This document shows positions 7,648 to 15,501 of a stretch of 30,785 bases of DNA, one piece after another. The stretch comes from JAICND01 sp040905905. Lineage in GTDB: Bacteria; Actinomycetota; Acidimicrobiia; Spongiisociales; ZC4RG35. Location: positions 1 through 30,785 of the forward strand of contig JBBDQN010000034.1 of NCBI GenBank assembly GCA_040905905.1. Reading direction: 5' to 3'. A program made the position numbers and the translations under genes. Below the pieces are notes generated by a model, which was not told the origin of the DNA, searched no databases, and worked only from the letters and a program-made list of their open reading frames with translations. The number at the start of each line of letters is the position of its first letter. Positions within the stretch are counted from its first letter, which is position 1.

Positions 7648-8294
7648 ACGAGCACGAACTGGCGACCATGCGCCACGAATACGGATTGGAGAACCTCCGG
7701 GTGGAGTCCTTCGCCTCCGATCCGTTCACCCAGTTCTCCGACTGGTTCACTATCGCGATAGAGAACAGGGTGGAAGAACCCAACGCCATGGTGCTCGCTA
7801 CCACCGACTCCGAGGGTCGGGCCCGGGCCCGCACCGTTCTGCTGAAGTCGGTCGACGCCAGAGGCTTTTGCTTTTTCACCAATCAGCACAGCCAGAAGGG
7901 GAGAGATCTCGCCGCCAACCCTCACGGGTCGATCGTTTTCCCCTGGTACCACCTGGAGCGTCAGGTCGTGGCGTGGGGGGAGGTTGAACCTACATCCGAT
8001 TCCGAGTCGGACGAATACTTCCAGCTGAGACCTGAGGAGGCGCGGATAGGGGCATGGGCCTCCGCGCAATCGGAAGAGGTCGCGTCACGGGAGGTCCTTG
8101 TTGAGGCATTCGCCAGCTACGCCGAGCGGTTCTCCGACGGAGAAATCCCGCGCCCAGACCACTGGGGCGGCTACCGGCTGATCCCGACCGAGGTGGAGTT
8201 CTGGCAGGGCGGGCAACACCGTCTGCATGACCGTCTCGTATATCGACGCATTACATCGGCGGACCGTTGGCGGATCGTGCGTCTGGCGCCATGA
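7644..8294 (+). CDS. pdxH: pyridoxamine/pyridoxine 5'-phosphate oxidase
   Basis: A 216-residue FMN enzyme that oxidises pyridoxine or pyridoxamine 5'-phosphate to pyridoxal 5'-phosphate with O2. The sequence follows the canonical PdxH layout: MRHEYGL near the start, NAMVLATTDSEGRARARTVLLKS and FCFFTNQHSQKG for FMN binding, VFPWYHLERQV, ASAQS, and the C-terminal EFWQG...RLHDRLVYRR substrate-binding signature. Full length, with no missing key block. The GTG start overlaps the phosphatase stop. It is unusual for pdxH to lie in a transport/catabolic operon. Here it may feed imported PNP or PMP into the cell's PLP or into degradation. Confidence 0.93.
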   Translation: MNEHELATMRHEYGLENLRVESFASDPFTQFSDWFTIAIENRVEEPNAMVLATTDSEGRARARTVLLKSVDARGFCFFTNQHSQKGRDLAANPHGSIVFPWYHLERQVVAWGEVEPTSDSESDEYFQLRPEEARIGAWASAQSEEVASREVLVEAFASYAERFSDGEIPRPDHWGGYRLIPTEVEFWQGGQHRLHDRLVYRRITSADRWRIVRLAP

Positions 8295-8314
8295 CGGCTG
8301 GCGAGGAGAGTTAG

Positions 8315-9463
8315 ATGACCCGGAGACCGGAGTTCAACCTCGCCAGCGGCCCGGCCGCCATGAGCCCTGAGGCGCTTGGTGCGATTATCCTTCCGCCGGC
8401 CTACACCTACGACCCCGTCTTCCTCGAGACCTACCGAGCCCTGGAGACCGATATGCGGAGGTTGTACGGCACTGCCGGCGACGTGGTCATTCTCCCCGCC
8501 GAGGCGATCGCTGGCCTGGAAGCGGCCGTGCGGGGCCTAGGGGCTCCCGGGAGGAAGGGCTTGGCCTTGAGCTCAGGCGGGTACGGGACCTGGCTTGGCC
8601 ATATGCTGGCGGGTACCGGCACCGATGTAACCGAGGTAGGTGTTGCGCCCGACGGCGCCCTGCGCCCGGCGATCGTTGAAGCGGCTGTCGATGAGCACGG
8701 GCCCTTCGACGTCATCCTAATGGTCCACGGTGAGGGAGCCTGTGTGAACCCGCTTGAGGAGATCGCCGCCATCGCCAGGTCGAGTGGAGCGATCCTGGTG
8801 GTCGACGCGGTCTCAACTGTCGGCGGGATGCCCCTCGAGGTGGATAGGTGGGGGGTCGACATCGTGGTCGCGTCTCCGCACAAGTGCCTGTCGGGGCCGA
8901 TGCCCCTCGCCTTGATGGCAGTATCGGACCGCGCCTGGGACATGATCGAGTCCAATCGGGGGGCGCCCCGGAACTCGTTCCTATCTTTGCTTGACTATCG
9001 CCACAAGTGGATACACGGCGGCAAGTTCCCCAGCTCGCCTCCCGTAACCGATGTTGTGGCGACCGCAGCCGCCCTCCGCGCCGTCCTCGAGGAGGGGCTC
9101 GATGAGGTGTACGCCCGACACGCCCGCGCCTCGCGTGCCGCTTGGGCCGGAGTAATTGGTCTGGGCCTCACCCCGTGGGCCGCGAGCCGCGACATTGCCT
9201 CACCCAGCGTGACTGCGGCCCGGATGCCCGACGGAGTCAGCGCCGGTAAGTTGGCCGCGCACATCCGGGCGAACTATGGAGTGTTCCTGGTCGACTCCGG
9301 GGACACGGTTCGAATCGGCCACATGGGTGAAACGGCCAGGGGCATGTACCCCGTGATCGGCGTGGCGGCGTTGGGGCGCGGGCTTCTCGATTTCGGTCAG
9401 GAAATCGATCTTGGTAGGGGACTGGAAGCTGCCCTCGAGGTGCTATCGGCCGGGACGGTGTGA
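8315..9463 (+). CDS. class V aminotransferase resembling pyridoxamine-pyruvate aminotransferase
   Basis: A 382-residue fold-type I aminotransferase with the Schiff-base Lys190 in SPHKCLSGP. Where phosphate-dependent relatives such as alanine-glyoxylate aminotransferase have a Ser/Gly-rich cofactor-phosphate loop, this protein reads LPAEAIAGLEAA, with Glu63. As I recall it, Mesorhizobium pyridoxamine-pyruvate aminotransferase has the matching change (its Glu68) because it uses free pyridoxal, not PLP. The C-terminal blocks WAASRDIASPSVTAARMPDGV, RIGHMGETA and DLGRGLEAALEV also resemble that enzyme. Expected reaction: pyridoxamine + pyruvate to pyridoxal + L-alanine. The ATG has GAGGAGAG upstream. 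It is the last gene of unit 2, and its stop abuts the unit 3 operator. A 2-aminoethylphosphonate transaminase is the main alternative. Confidence 0.82.
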   Translation: MTRRPEFNLASGPAAMSPEALGAIILPPAYTYDPVFLETYRALETDMRRLYGTAGDVVILPAEAIAGLEAAVRGLGAPGRKGLALSSGGYGTWLGHMLAGTGTDVTEVGVAPDGALRPAIVEAAVDEHGPFDVILMVHGEGACVNPLEEIAAIARSSGAILVVDAVSTVGGMPLEVDRWGVDIVVASPHKCLSGPMPLALMAVSDRAWDMIESNRGAPRNSFLSLLDYRHKWIHGGKFPSSPPVTDVVATAAALRAVLEEGLDEVYARHARASRAAWAGVIGLGLTPWAASRDIASPSVTAARMPDGVSAGKLAAHIRANYGVFLVDSGDTVRIGHMGETARGMYPVIGVAALGRGLLDFGQEIDLGRGLEAALEVLSAGTV

Positions 9464-9496
9464 ACTGTTGACACTCAACAGTTGTCCTGTAACAAT
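9463..9496 (+). promoter_or_regulatory. operator/promoter of unit 3
   Basis: Bases 9463-9483 are a perfect 9-bp inverted repeat with a 3-base spacer, AACTGTTGA-CAC-TCAACAGTT. It shares GTTGA-N3-TCAAC with the unit 1 operator and TCAACAGTTG with unit 2. A consensus -35 TTGACA (9468-9473) lies inside it, and TAACAA (9490-9495) follows after 16 bases, giving a transcription start near 9502. This is the most complete of the three sites. It makes the in-frame TTG at 9482 an unlikely start for the next gene. Confidence 0.68.
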
Positions 9497-9541
9497 CCGC
9501 GTGACCTTTCGAAACTGCCACGGAGAAGGGCCTGCCCAGGG

Positions 9542-10564
9542 ATGAATCCACCTCCGCACTTTGGTGTCAACCTGAACAATCGCGAACCGCTCATAGCCCC
9601 CGAATACTCGCTGGCCGACCTCCTCGATCTATCGGAAGTGGTCGAGAAGGCCGGATTCGAGTCGGTGTGGGTAGGGGACAGTCTCTTCTCGAAGCCCCGC
9701 TACGAGGCCATCGCGCTCCTCTCGGCACTCTCCCAGAGGACCGAGCGCGTCCAATTGGGCACGTCGTGCCTGGTCACTAGCACGAGAAACCCCCTGTACC
9801 TGGCCTTGGAGTGGGCCACACTCGACCACCTCTCGAATGGCCGAACGATTCTGGGTGCGTGCATGGGCAACCCGGAGGTCGGTGTCCGACGCGAGTTCGA
9901 AGCCCTCGGCCTCGACTTCACCAAACGAGCGTCCATCTTCGAAGAGGGCCTAAAGGTAATACGTCAGATATGGTCGACAGGCTCGGTCACTTTCAAGGGC
10001 GAGTACTTCGAATACGACGACATCAGCTTCTACTCAGGCACCGAGATGAAGCCGCTAGGCCCGCTTCACGGTGTACCGCCGATCTGGGTTGTGTCGAATA
10101 TCAGGTTGACCGGCGAGCTGCAGCCCGACGTGGCCCGCCGCCGGATGGAGCGGGCCTGCCATCGCATCCTCGAACTAGGCACCGGATGGCTCACCTGCTG
10201 TCGTGCCCGCCATAGAAGCGAGGTGACGGAGCAACTGGAGACGCTAAGGAAATACGCCGACGAGATGGAGACCGACATCAGCGACCTGGCGGTGGCCTAT
10301 CAGGTCACCATGAACATCGGCGATTCGGAGGAAGAATCGGAGGCCGCGATTGGGGAGTACATCGGGCAGTACTACCCGGAACTGAGCCAATCGGTGGATC
10401 TGGGCAACTGGGGGCCAGTGGGCACGCCAGACCAGATCATCGCATGGTTCAAGGAGTTTCAGGATGCCGGGGTGACCCACTTCGTCTGCCGTTTTGGCGA
10501 CATGGATCAGTTCGGACAGGTGGAGCGCTTCGCTCGGGACGTTCTCCCGGCGTTCGCGCCTTGA
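9542..10564 (+). CDS. luciferase-like (LLM) flavin-dependent monooxygenase
   Basis: A 340-residue TIM-barrel oxidoreductase of the bacterial luciferase family. Typical blocks are FGVNLNNREPL, EKAGFESVWVGDSLF, ERVQLGTSCLVTSTRNPLYLA, DHLSNGRTILGACMGN and VGTPDQIIAWFKEFQDAGVTHF near the C terminus. The ATG at 9542 is chosen, with GGAGAAGGG upstream, because the earlier in-frame TTG lies in the operator. Family members use FMNH2 or F420; the sequence does not settle which. It opens unit 3. LLM enzymes open N-heterocycles in uracil (RutA) and pyridine degradation, so hydroxylation or ring opening of a B6-derived pyridine is plausible but unproven. No flavin reductase is in the window. Confidence 0.87.
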   Translation: MNPPPHFGVNLNNREPLIAPEYSLADLLDLSEVVEKAGFESVWVGDSLFSKPRYEAIALLSALSQRTERVQLGTSCLVTSTRNPLYLALEWATLDHLSNGRTILGACMGNPEVGVRREFEALGLDFTKRASIFEEGLKVIRQIWSTGSVTFKGEYFEYDDISFYSGTEMKPLGPLHGVPPIWVVSNIRLTGELQPDVARRRMERACHRILELGTGWLTCCRARHRSEVTEQLETLRKYADEMETDISDLAVAYQVTMNIGDSEEESEAAIGEYIGQYYPELSQSVDLGNWGPVGTPDQIIAWFKEFQDAGVTHFVCRFGDMDQFGQVERFARDVLPAFAP

Positions 10565-10585
10565 AGTTAGGAAGAGGAGGCCGCC

Positions 10586-11611
10586 ATGGATGCGAAGAAT
10601 CAGGACGTCCGGACCGAGGAGATGATGCGCTCGTCGGCTGAGTTGATCGTCGACACATGCTTCGAGGTGAAGGAAGGAGATGTCGTCACCATCATCACCG
10701 ACGATCGCCGCAAGGATGAAGCTGAAATGGTGGCGACGGTCGTCTCTGAGCGAGGCGGGTGGCCCGTGGTAATGAACAACGAAACCCAGGTGAGACGGGC
10801 GCTGGCCGACACCCACTTCCCGATGGCACCCCCTCGCAACCTTCACACCGCGATGGTGACAGCAGACGACATCATCATCATGACCAACCTGGAGTGGGCC
10901 AATCGGTTCGCCCACACCAAGGCGGTCAAGGAGTCCGTGGCTAACAAGGTACGAATTGGCTCAGTCGAAGAGGGATTCGGGTTGTGGCCGATCTCGGTAG
11001 CGGACATCCAAAAAACGACGGCCAATGCCGAAGCCGCAGTGGCACTGCTCAAGGGGAAGAACTGGGTGAAGATCACCTCTCCGAGAGGCACGGAGGTGGA
11101 GGTCAACCTCGACGGTCGTCCGGCGCTGTGCATGGTGCCGGTCAAGAAGCCCGGGGTCATGATGGCTCCGGTCCCTCTGTGGGGTGAGGTGGCCTTCGCT
11201 GCCCACGAGACCAGCACGAGCGGAATCATCGTGGTCGACGGCAATATGCTGGGGATCGGGGTCCCCGGTCACGTCTCAGAGCCCATCACCTGGCACGTCG
11301 AAGGCGGGAAGTACAAGGCGATTGAGGGTGGCGCCGACGCTCAGCGGCTCAGGGACACCATCGCCGGTGTGCCCAACATCGAGACTGTGGCCGAGTTCGC
11401 CTTCGGCACCAGCGACTTCGCGCCCCTGGGCTCCCCGTCGGAGAAGGGGCGGAAGGGAACTGCCCACTTCGCCCTGGGGGACAACGAAAACTGCTACCCG
11501 GGTGGAACGAACGTGAGCCCGCTCCACCTCGACGGTGTGAGTCACAACGTGACCATTCAGATTGTTGATACGGGTGAATACATAGTCAAGGAAGGTGTCT
11601 GGCAGCTGTGA
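10586..11611 (+). CDS. NicX/M29-like non-haem iron dioxygenase candidate
   Basis: A 341-residue protein of the family that joins M29 aminopeptidases and 2,5-dihydroxypyridine 5,6-dioxygenase (NicX). The C-terminal region carries candidate metal ligands: His294 in GTAHFALGDN, and His314 and Asp316 in SPLHLDGV, matching the His/His-x-Asp arrangement I recall for NicX. ETVAEFAFG and YPGGTN are also family features. The ATG follows a strong GAAGAGGAGG. It lies among N-heterocycle-type enzymes and has no peptide-processing neighbours, so extradiol-type cleavage of a dihydroxypyridine is favoured over peptidase activity. It may act on a hydroxylated product of the molybdenum hydroxylase encoded downstream. 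Substrate identity is inference. Confidence 0.75.
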   Translation: MDAKNQDVRTEEMMRSSAELIVDTCFEVKEGDVVTIITDDRRKDEAEMVATVVSERGGWPVVMNNETQVRRALADTHFPMAPPRNLHTAMVTADDIIIMTNLEWANRFAHTKAVKESVANKVRIGSVEEGFGLWPISVADIQKTTANAEAAVALLKGKNWVKITSPRGTEVEVNLDGRPALCMVPVKKPGVMMAPVPLWGEVAFAAHETSTSGIIVVDGNMLGIGVPGHVSEPITWHVEGGKYKAIEGGADAQRLRDTIAGVPNIETVAEFAFGTSDFAPLGSPSEKGRKGTAHFALGDNENCYPGGTNVSPLHLDGVSHNVTIQIVDTGEYIVKEGVWQL

Positions 11612-12000
11612 CCGACATCACCGTTGTGGCTCTCGACGACGTCGAGCCCGTGCTCCTCGGAGGTGGGAGTTGGAGTCGCGTGCTAGTGAGTGCAGCGACC
11701 ACGCCAACCACGGGCACGACGCTCGGCTACTCCGTGTTCGCTCCGGCGACAGCGACGATCCACATGCGCCATGAGGCCGAAGAACTCGCCTATGTCGTCT
11801 CCGGATCGGGTGTCATCCAACTCGACGAAGCGGCGGTACGGGTCGAGTCCGACGGGGCTTGTCACATTCCCCGCGACGTCTGGCACTCGGTGGTCAACGA
11901 CAGTCCTGACACGCCTCTAGTCATGGTCTTCGTCTTCGCCTCGCCGGAGTATCCGCCGACGGAGCGGCGATCGTTCGTACCGACCGGGGTGAGCGAGTGA
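11608..12000 (+). CDS. small single-domain cupin
   Basis: A 130-residue one-domain cupin. Motif 1 is HMRHEAEELAYVVSGSG (His52, His55, Glu59), a variant with HxxH in place of HxH. Motif 2 is GACHIPRDVWHSVVN, ending in the usual His and Asn. A metal site is likely. The GTG start overlaps the dioxygenase stop by four bases (GTGA), and the stop overlaps the next ATG, so its expression is tied to the pathway. It could be an isomerase, a hydrolase of the ring-opened product, a second dioxygenase or a sensor of substrate. The sequence does not decide. Confidence 0.8.
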   Translation: MTDITVVALDDVEPVLLGGGSWSRVLVSAATTPTTGTTLGYSVFAPATATIHMRHEAEELAYVVSGSGVIQLDEAAVRVESDGACHIPRDVWHSVVNDSPDTPLVMVFVFASPEYPPTERRSFVPTGVSE

Positions 12001-12704
12001 TGGTTGACGGGAGACTCCCGACTTCCGACGAGACCGCGGCCGAGCAGGTCGTTGTGGCAGGCCGAGTCGTTGCGAACGCTGGCTACGAAGACCTCACTCT
12101 GGGTCATGTGAGTGTGCGCGGCCCCGGCGGCTCGTCGATGTACATCAAGCGCAAAGGAATGTCGCTGGCCGAGGTACAGACCTCCGATGTGGTCCGGATC
12201 GACCTAGACGACCCCGAGGCACTCTCAGCGCCGACGATGCACCTTGAAGCTGTCATGCACATAGAAGCCTACAGGGCACGACCAGACGTCGGATGTGTAA
12301 TCCATGGGCATCCACTCTACGCAACCGCCCTGGGCGCCACCGACGGGCGGCTTGACATGGTCTCCCATGACGGTGTGTTATTCCACGATGGAATCGGACT
12401 CTACGACGACTCGCCCGACCTGATCACCACACCTGAGCAAGGCCGGAAAGTCGCCGAATCCCTGGGCCAGCGTCGTGTCGTGTTGTTGAAGAACCACGGA
12501 GTCATGATCGTCGGCCAGGACGTGCGGTGGGCGGTGCTGGCTGCCCTCACTCTGGAACGGGCAATCCAACTACAGACCATTGCCCTTTTGCTAGGGAAGA
12601 TCAATGCCATCCCCGAGGACGAGGCATCAGCCATGTTCTACGACAAGTACCAGGATCGTTTCCTCGATGAGTACTGGGATCACTGGACCAGGACGTTGGG
12701 ATGA
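12000..12704 (+). CDS. class II aldolase/adducin-family decarboxylase candidate
   Basis: A 234-residue protein of the class II aldolase fold. The predicted Zn ligands are His102 and His104 in VIHGHP and His166 in KNHGV. Glu83 in MHLEAVMH occupies the place of the catalytic acid of fuculose-phosphate aldolase. The N-terminal AGYEDLTLGHVSVR is typical. The ATG at 12000 overlaps the cupin stop (TGATG); a GTG at 11997 is also in frame. In the 4-pyridoxate pathway, 3-hydroxy-2-methylpyridine-4,5-dicarboxylate 4-decarboxylase belongs to this family, and the pathway's dehydrogenase is encoded three genes downstream. That role is therefore preferred over a sugar-phosphate aldolase, though it is not proven. 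Confidence 0.82.
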   Translation: MVDGRLPTSDETAAEQVVVAGRVVANAGYEDLTLGHVSVRGPGGSSMYIKRKGMSLAEVQTSDVVRIDLDDPEALSAPTMHLEAVMHIEAYRARPDVGCVIHGHPLYATALGATDGRLDMVSHDGVLFHDGIGLYDDSPDLITTPEQGRKVAESLGQRRVVLLKNHGVMIVGQDVRWAVLAALTLERAIQLQTIALLLGKINAIPEDEASAMFYDKYQDRFLDEYWDHWTRTLG

Positions 12705-13162
12705 GCCGCGTCAAGACCGTTGTCAACGGTCGGCAGTTCGAGGGTGAGATCGAGGACAACACCTTGCTTCTCGATTTCGTCAGAGACGAGCTCGGGTTGA
12801 CCGGCACCAAGCGGTCCTGTGAGGTGCAGGTCTGCGGGGCATGCACTGTTCTGGTCGACGGACGCCCGGTCAGTTCCTGCTGCTTCCTGGCGGTTGATGT
12901 CGATAGCTCCAGTATCGAGACGATCGAGGGAATTGTTGACACCGAATTCTTTGAAAGGGCCTCCGCGGCTTTCCTGAGCCACGCCGCAGTTCAGTGCGGC
13001 TTCTGCACGCCAGGTTTCGTCCTCACACTGAAGTGGATCGCCGAGAGCCAGCCGGGGATCAGCGGAGAGAGTCTCCGCGGCCAGCTGCGCGGCAACCTTT
13101 GTCGTTGCACCGGCTACAAGGCCATCCTCGAGGCAGCAGGGTTGACATTGGGCGTCTCATGA
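12701..13162 (+). CDS. [2Fe-2S] subunit of molybdenum hydroxylase no. 2
   Basis: A 153-residue small subunit of normal length. Cluster I ligands are in CEVQVCGACTVLVDG plus the Cys pair in SSCCF. Cluster II ligands are in VQCGFCTPGF and NLCRCTGY. The ATG overlaps the previous stop by four bases, and its stop overlaps the next ATG by four bases. It relays electrons from the Mo cofactor of the large subunit encoded next to the FAD subunit at 16479. Confidence 0.93.
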   Translation: MSRVKTVVNGRQFEGEIEDNTLLLDFVRDELGLTGTKRSCEVQVCGACTVLVDGRPVSSCCFLAVDVDSSSIETIEGIVDTEFFERASAAFLSHAAVQCGFCTPGFVLTLKWIAESQPGISGESLRGQLRGNLCRCTGYKAILEAAGLTLGVS

Positions 13163-15501
13163 CAACTGGCCTGCTAGTCGAGGGGCTCGAGACAATCGGA
13201 GGTCATGCGGTTGGTGCCTCACCCGAGCGGGTCGACGCTCGGGTGAAGCTATCGGGTCGGGCCGAGTTCGTCGGGGACATGGAAGTTGCCGGGATGGTCC
13301 ATGGCAAAGTGCTGCGGAGCCCCTACGCCCATGCAATCATCCGTTCGATCGACACCTCCGTCGCCGAGGAGATGCCTGGAGTCGTTGGTGTTCTGACTGC
13401 CGCCGACCTGAGGGACATAGACGCGTTCTACGGGCATGCGATTCGGGATCGTCCTGTCGTCGCCGACGAGCGGGTGCGTTTTGTCGGGGAACCGGTGGCG
13501 GCGGTGGCAGCCCTTACCGAGACCCAGGCCGAAGAAGCCTTGCGACGTATCTCGGTTGACTACGAAGTTCTGCCTTCAGTCGTCACGATCGAGACGGCCA
13601 TCGCCTCGGAGACAACCCACATTCACACAAAGCCCAACAGAAATGGTTTTGCCCATGGCCTTGGCACCCTCCCCGAACGCGAAGGGAATGTCTGCTTCCG
13701 ATATGGCTTCAAGAGAGGTGACGTAGACGAGGCGTTTGCCAACGCCGACATCATCGTCGAGGACCAGTATTGGTTCCCGGGCGTCTATCAGTATTCGATG
13801 GAGACTCATACCGTTATCGCTCACCACCAAGACGAAGAGATAACGATGTGGGCGGCCTGTCAGCACCCCTACTTGGTCCGGGCAGAGATTGCCGAGGTGT
13901 TTGGTGTCGCGCTCGACAAGGTTCGGGTGATCGTTCCATACCTAGGTGGGGGGTTCGGCTCCAAGTCCTACACAAAAATGGAACCAATTACCGTCGCCCT
14001 GTCTCGTAAGGCGGGTCGCCCCGTCAAGCTAGTGAATCGAGTCGACGAATCGATGGTCACGACTCGCCGTCACGGAATGACCGCTCGGATGAGGACGGCA
14101 GCCACGGCTTCGGGTGACCTTCTCGGCCGCGACGTAGAGATCTGGCTCGACACCGGCGCCTATGCCGACAACGGACCGCGGGTAACAGCCACCGCGGGGG
14201 ATGCCGGGCCCGGTCCCTATCGATGGCCGTCGATCAGGGTCAACGCCCATTGCGTATATACCAACACCCCGCCTTCGGGCTCCTACCGCGCTTTCGGAGC
14301 CACTCACCTCCAGTGGATTGGCGAGTCCCAGATCGACGAAGTTTCCCGAAGAGTCGGTTCAGATCCACTCGAGTTCCGGTACCGACACCTCCTCCAACGG
14401 GGTGAAGAAGTGCGCCCCGGTGGCAAGCCGCTCGACGCCGACCTGATCGGGGACGTTCGCAGGGCGGCCGCTGCCGTGGGTTGGGGGAGGGAGCGGATTA
14501 GAGGCCGGGGCCTGGGGGTCTCGGTTGGTCTGCTCGCAGCCGGCGCCCATCCGGTTTCGATGGCGACGGTCCGCATGGAGGCGGATGGCACGGTGGCAGT
14601 GATGGTTGCTTCTACGGAGATGGGCCAGGGGACAAGAACTGTCATGTCACAGATTGCAGCGGAGGTGTTGGCCATCCCTATGGACCGCGTCCGGGTCGAC
14701 GCCACCGACACACGGTTCACCCCGTATGATCGCTCGACCGGAGCTAGTCGCTCGACGACCGTGGCGGGAAAAGCAGTCCAGAGGGCGGCTACCAGTGTTG
14801 TCGAGTCTCTCAAGGAGACTGCGGCCATCGCCTTCGGCGTGGACCCGGAGGACGTGACCGCTACCGATGGGGCAGTCCATTACGACGACAGGTCACTCAC
14901 CTATCCGGAGATCGTCAAGCACCGCTTCGGACTCGTGGGAGGCGAGATCACCGGCCACGGCGAGGTCAAACCCGAAGGAGGATCTGGTTCCTACGCCGAG
15001 GGCCCTGTCTTCTGGGAGGTATGCGTGGCCGCCGCTGAGGTGGCCGTCGACCGGGCAACCGGGAAGGTGGATGTCCTGCAAACTGCCAGCGTCGCCGATG
15101 TAGGGAGGGCGATCAATCCAGCCCTGGTCGAGCGCCAGGATGAGGGAGGCACTCTGCAGGGGTTGGGCAATGCTTTGTTCGAGGAGATGCGGTTTTCCGG
15201 CGACGGTTCCATCCTCAACGACACGCTCCTCGACTACCGGGTGCCTACCACAGAGGATGTCCCTGTGAAGATGTTGACGATCGTGGTGGAGAACGGAGAT
15301 GGCCCCGGTCCCTTCGGTGCCAAAGGATGCGGTGAAGGAGCCTTGGCCGCGATTCCCGCGGCCGTAGTCAACGCCCTTGCTGACGCCGGCGTGCCGATGC
15401 GGGAACTACCGCTGACCCCCGAGCGCGTGTGGCGAAGGATCCAGGAAATCGAAAGCAACGGCGGGTTCGCACCCGCCCCAAGCCCGGAGGCCGAATTATG
15501 A
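13159..15501 (+). CDS. molybdenum hydroxylase large subunit (xanthine dehydrogenase family), no. 2
   Basis: A 780-residue molybdopterin-binding subunit. The hammerhead domain spans about residues 20-140 (KLSGRAEFVGDMEVAGMVHG is its opening). Other landmarks are PYLGGGFGSKSY, SYRAFGATH in place of the CoxL active-site loop, ASTEMGQGTRTVMSQIAAE for pterin binding, and GPFGAKGCGEGA with the predicted catalytic Glu726. The ATG at 13159 overlaps the small-subunit stop; a longer in-frame reading back to 12994 only runs through the small-subunit gene. It forms a complete S-L-M set with 12701 and 16479, interrupted by the dehydrogenase gene. Hydroxylation of a pyridine ring carbon before ring cleavage, as in nicotinate and 3-hydroxypyridine pathways, is the favoured role. 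Confidence 0.93.
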   Translation: MTTGLLVEGLETIGGHAVGASPERVDARVKLSGRAEFVGDMEVAGMVHGKVLRSPYAHAIIRSIDTSVAEEMPGVVGVLTAADLRDIDAFYGHAIRDRPVVADERVRFVGEPVAAVAALTETQAEEALRRISVDYEVLPSVVTIETAIASETTHIHTKPNRNGFAHGLGTLPEREGNVCFRYGFKRGDVDEAFANADIIVEDQYWFPGVYQYSMETHTVIAHHQDEEITMWAACQHPYLVRAEIAEVFGVALDKVRVIVPYLGGGFGSKSYTKMEPITVALSRKAGRPVKLVNRVDESMVTTRRHGMTARMRTAATASGDLLGRDVEIWLDTGAYADNGPRVTATAGDAGPGPYRWPSIRVNAHCVYTNTPPSGSYRAFGATHLQWIGESQIDEVSRRVGSDPLEFRYRHLLQRGEEVRPGGKPLDADLIGDVRRAAAAVGWGRERIRGRGLGVSVGLLAAGAHPVSMATVRMEADGTVAVMVASTEMGQGTRTVMSQIAAEVLAIPMDRVRVDATDTRFTPYDRSTGASRSTTVAGKAVQRAATSVVESLKETAAIAFGVDPEDVTATDGAVHYDDRSLTYPEIVKHRFGLVGGEITGHGEVKPEGGSGSYAEGPVFWEVCVAAAEVAVDRATGKVDVLQTASVADVGRAINPALVERQDEGGTLQGLGNALFEEMRFSGDGSILNDTLLDYRVPTTEDVPVKMLTIVVENGDGPGPFGAKGCGEGALAAIPAAVVNALADAGVPMRELPLTPERVWRRIQEIESNGGFAPAPSPEAEL

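Noticed and set aside
3181..9463. Phosphonate utilisation operon with AEP transaminase
   Set aside because: No C-P lyase, phosphonatase or phosphonoacetate hydrolase gene is present. The aminotransferase lacks the PLP-phosphate loop, and pdxH is in the operon. Kept only as an alternative for the transporter.
9482..9541. Longer N terminus of the LLM monooxygenase from TTG 9482
   Set aside because: The start falls in the operator palindrome and upstream of the predicted transcription start. ATG 9542 fits the family length.
10586..11611. M29 aminopeptidase
   Set aside because: Same fold family, but the context is ring degradation and the C-terminal His/His-x-Asp set fits a NicX-like dioxygenase. 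Not fully excluded.
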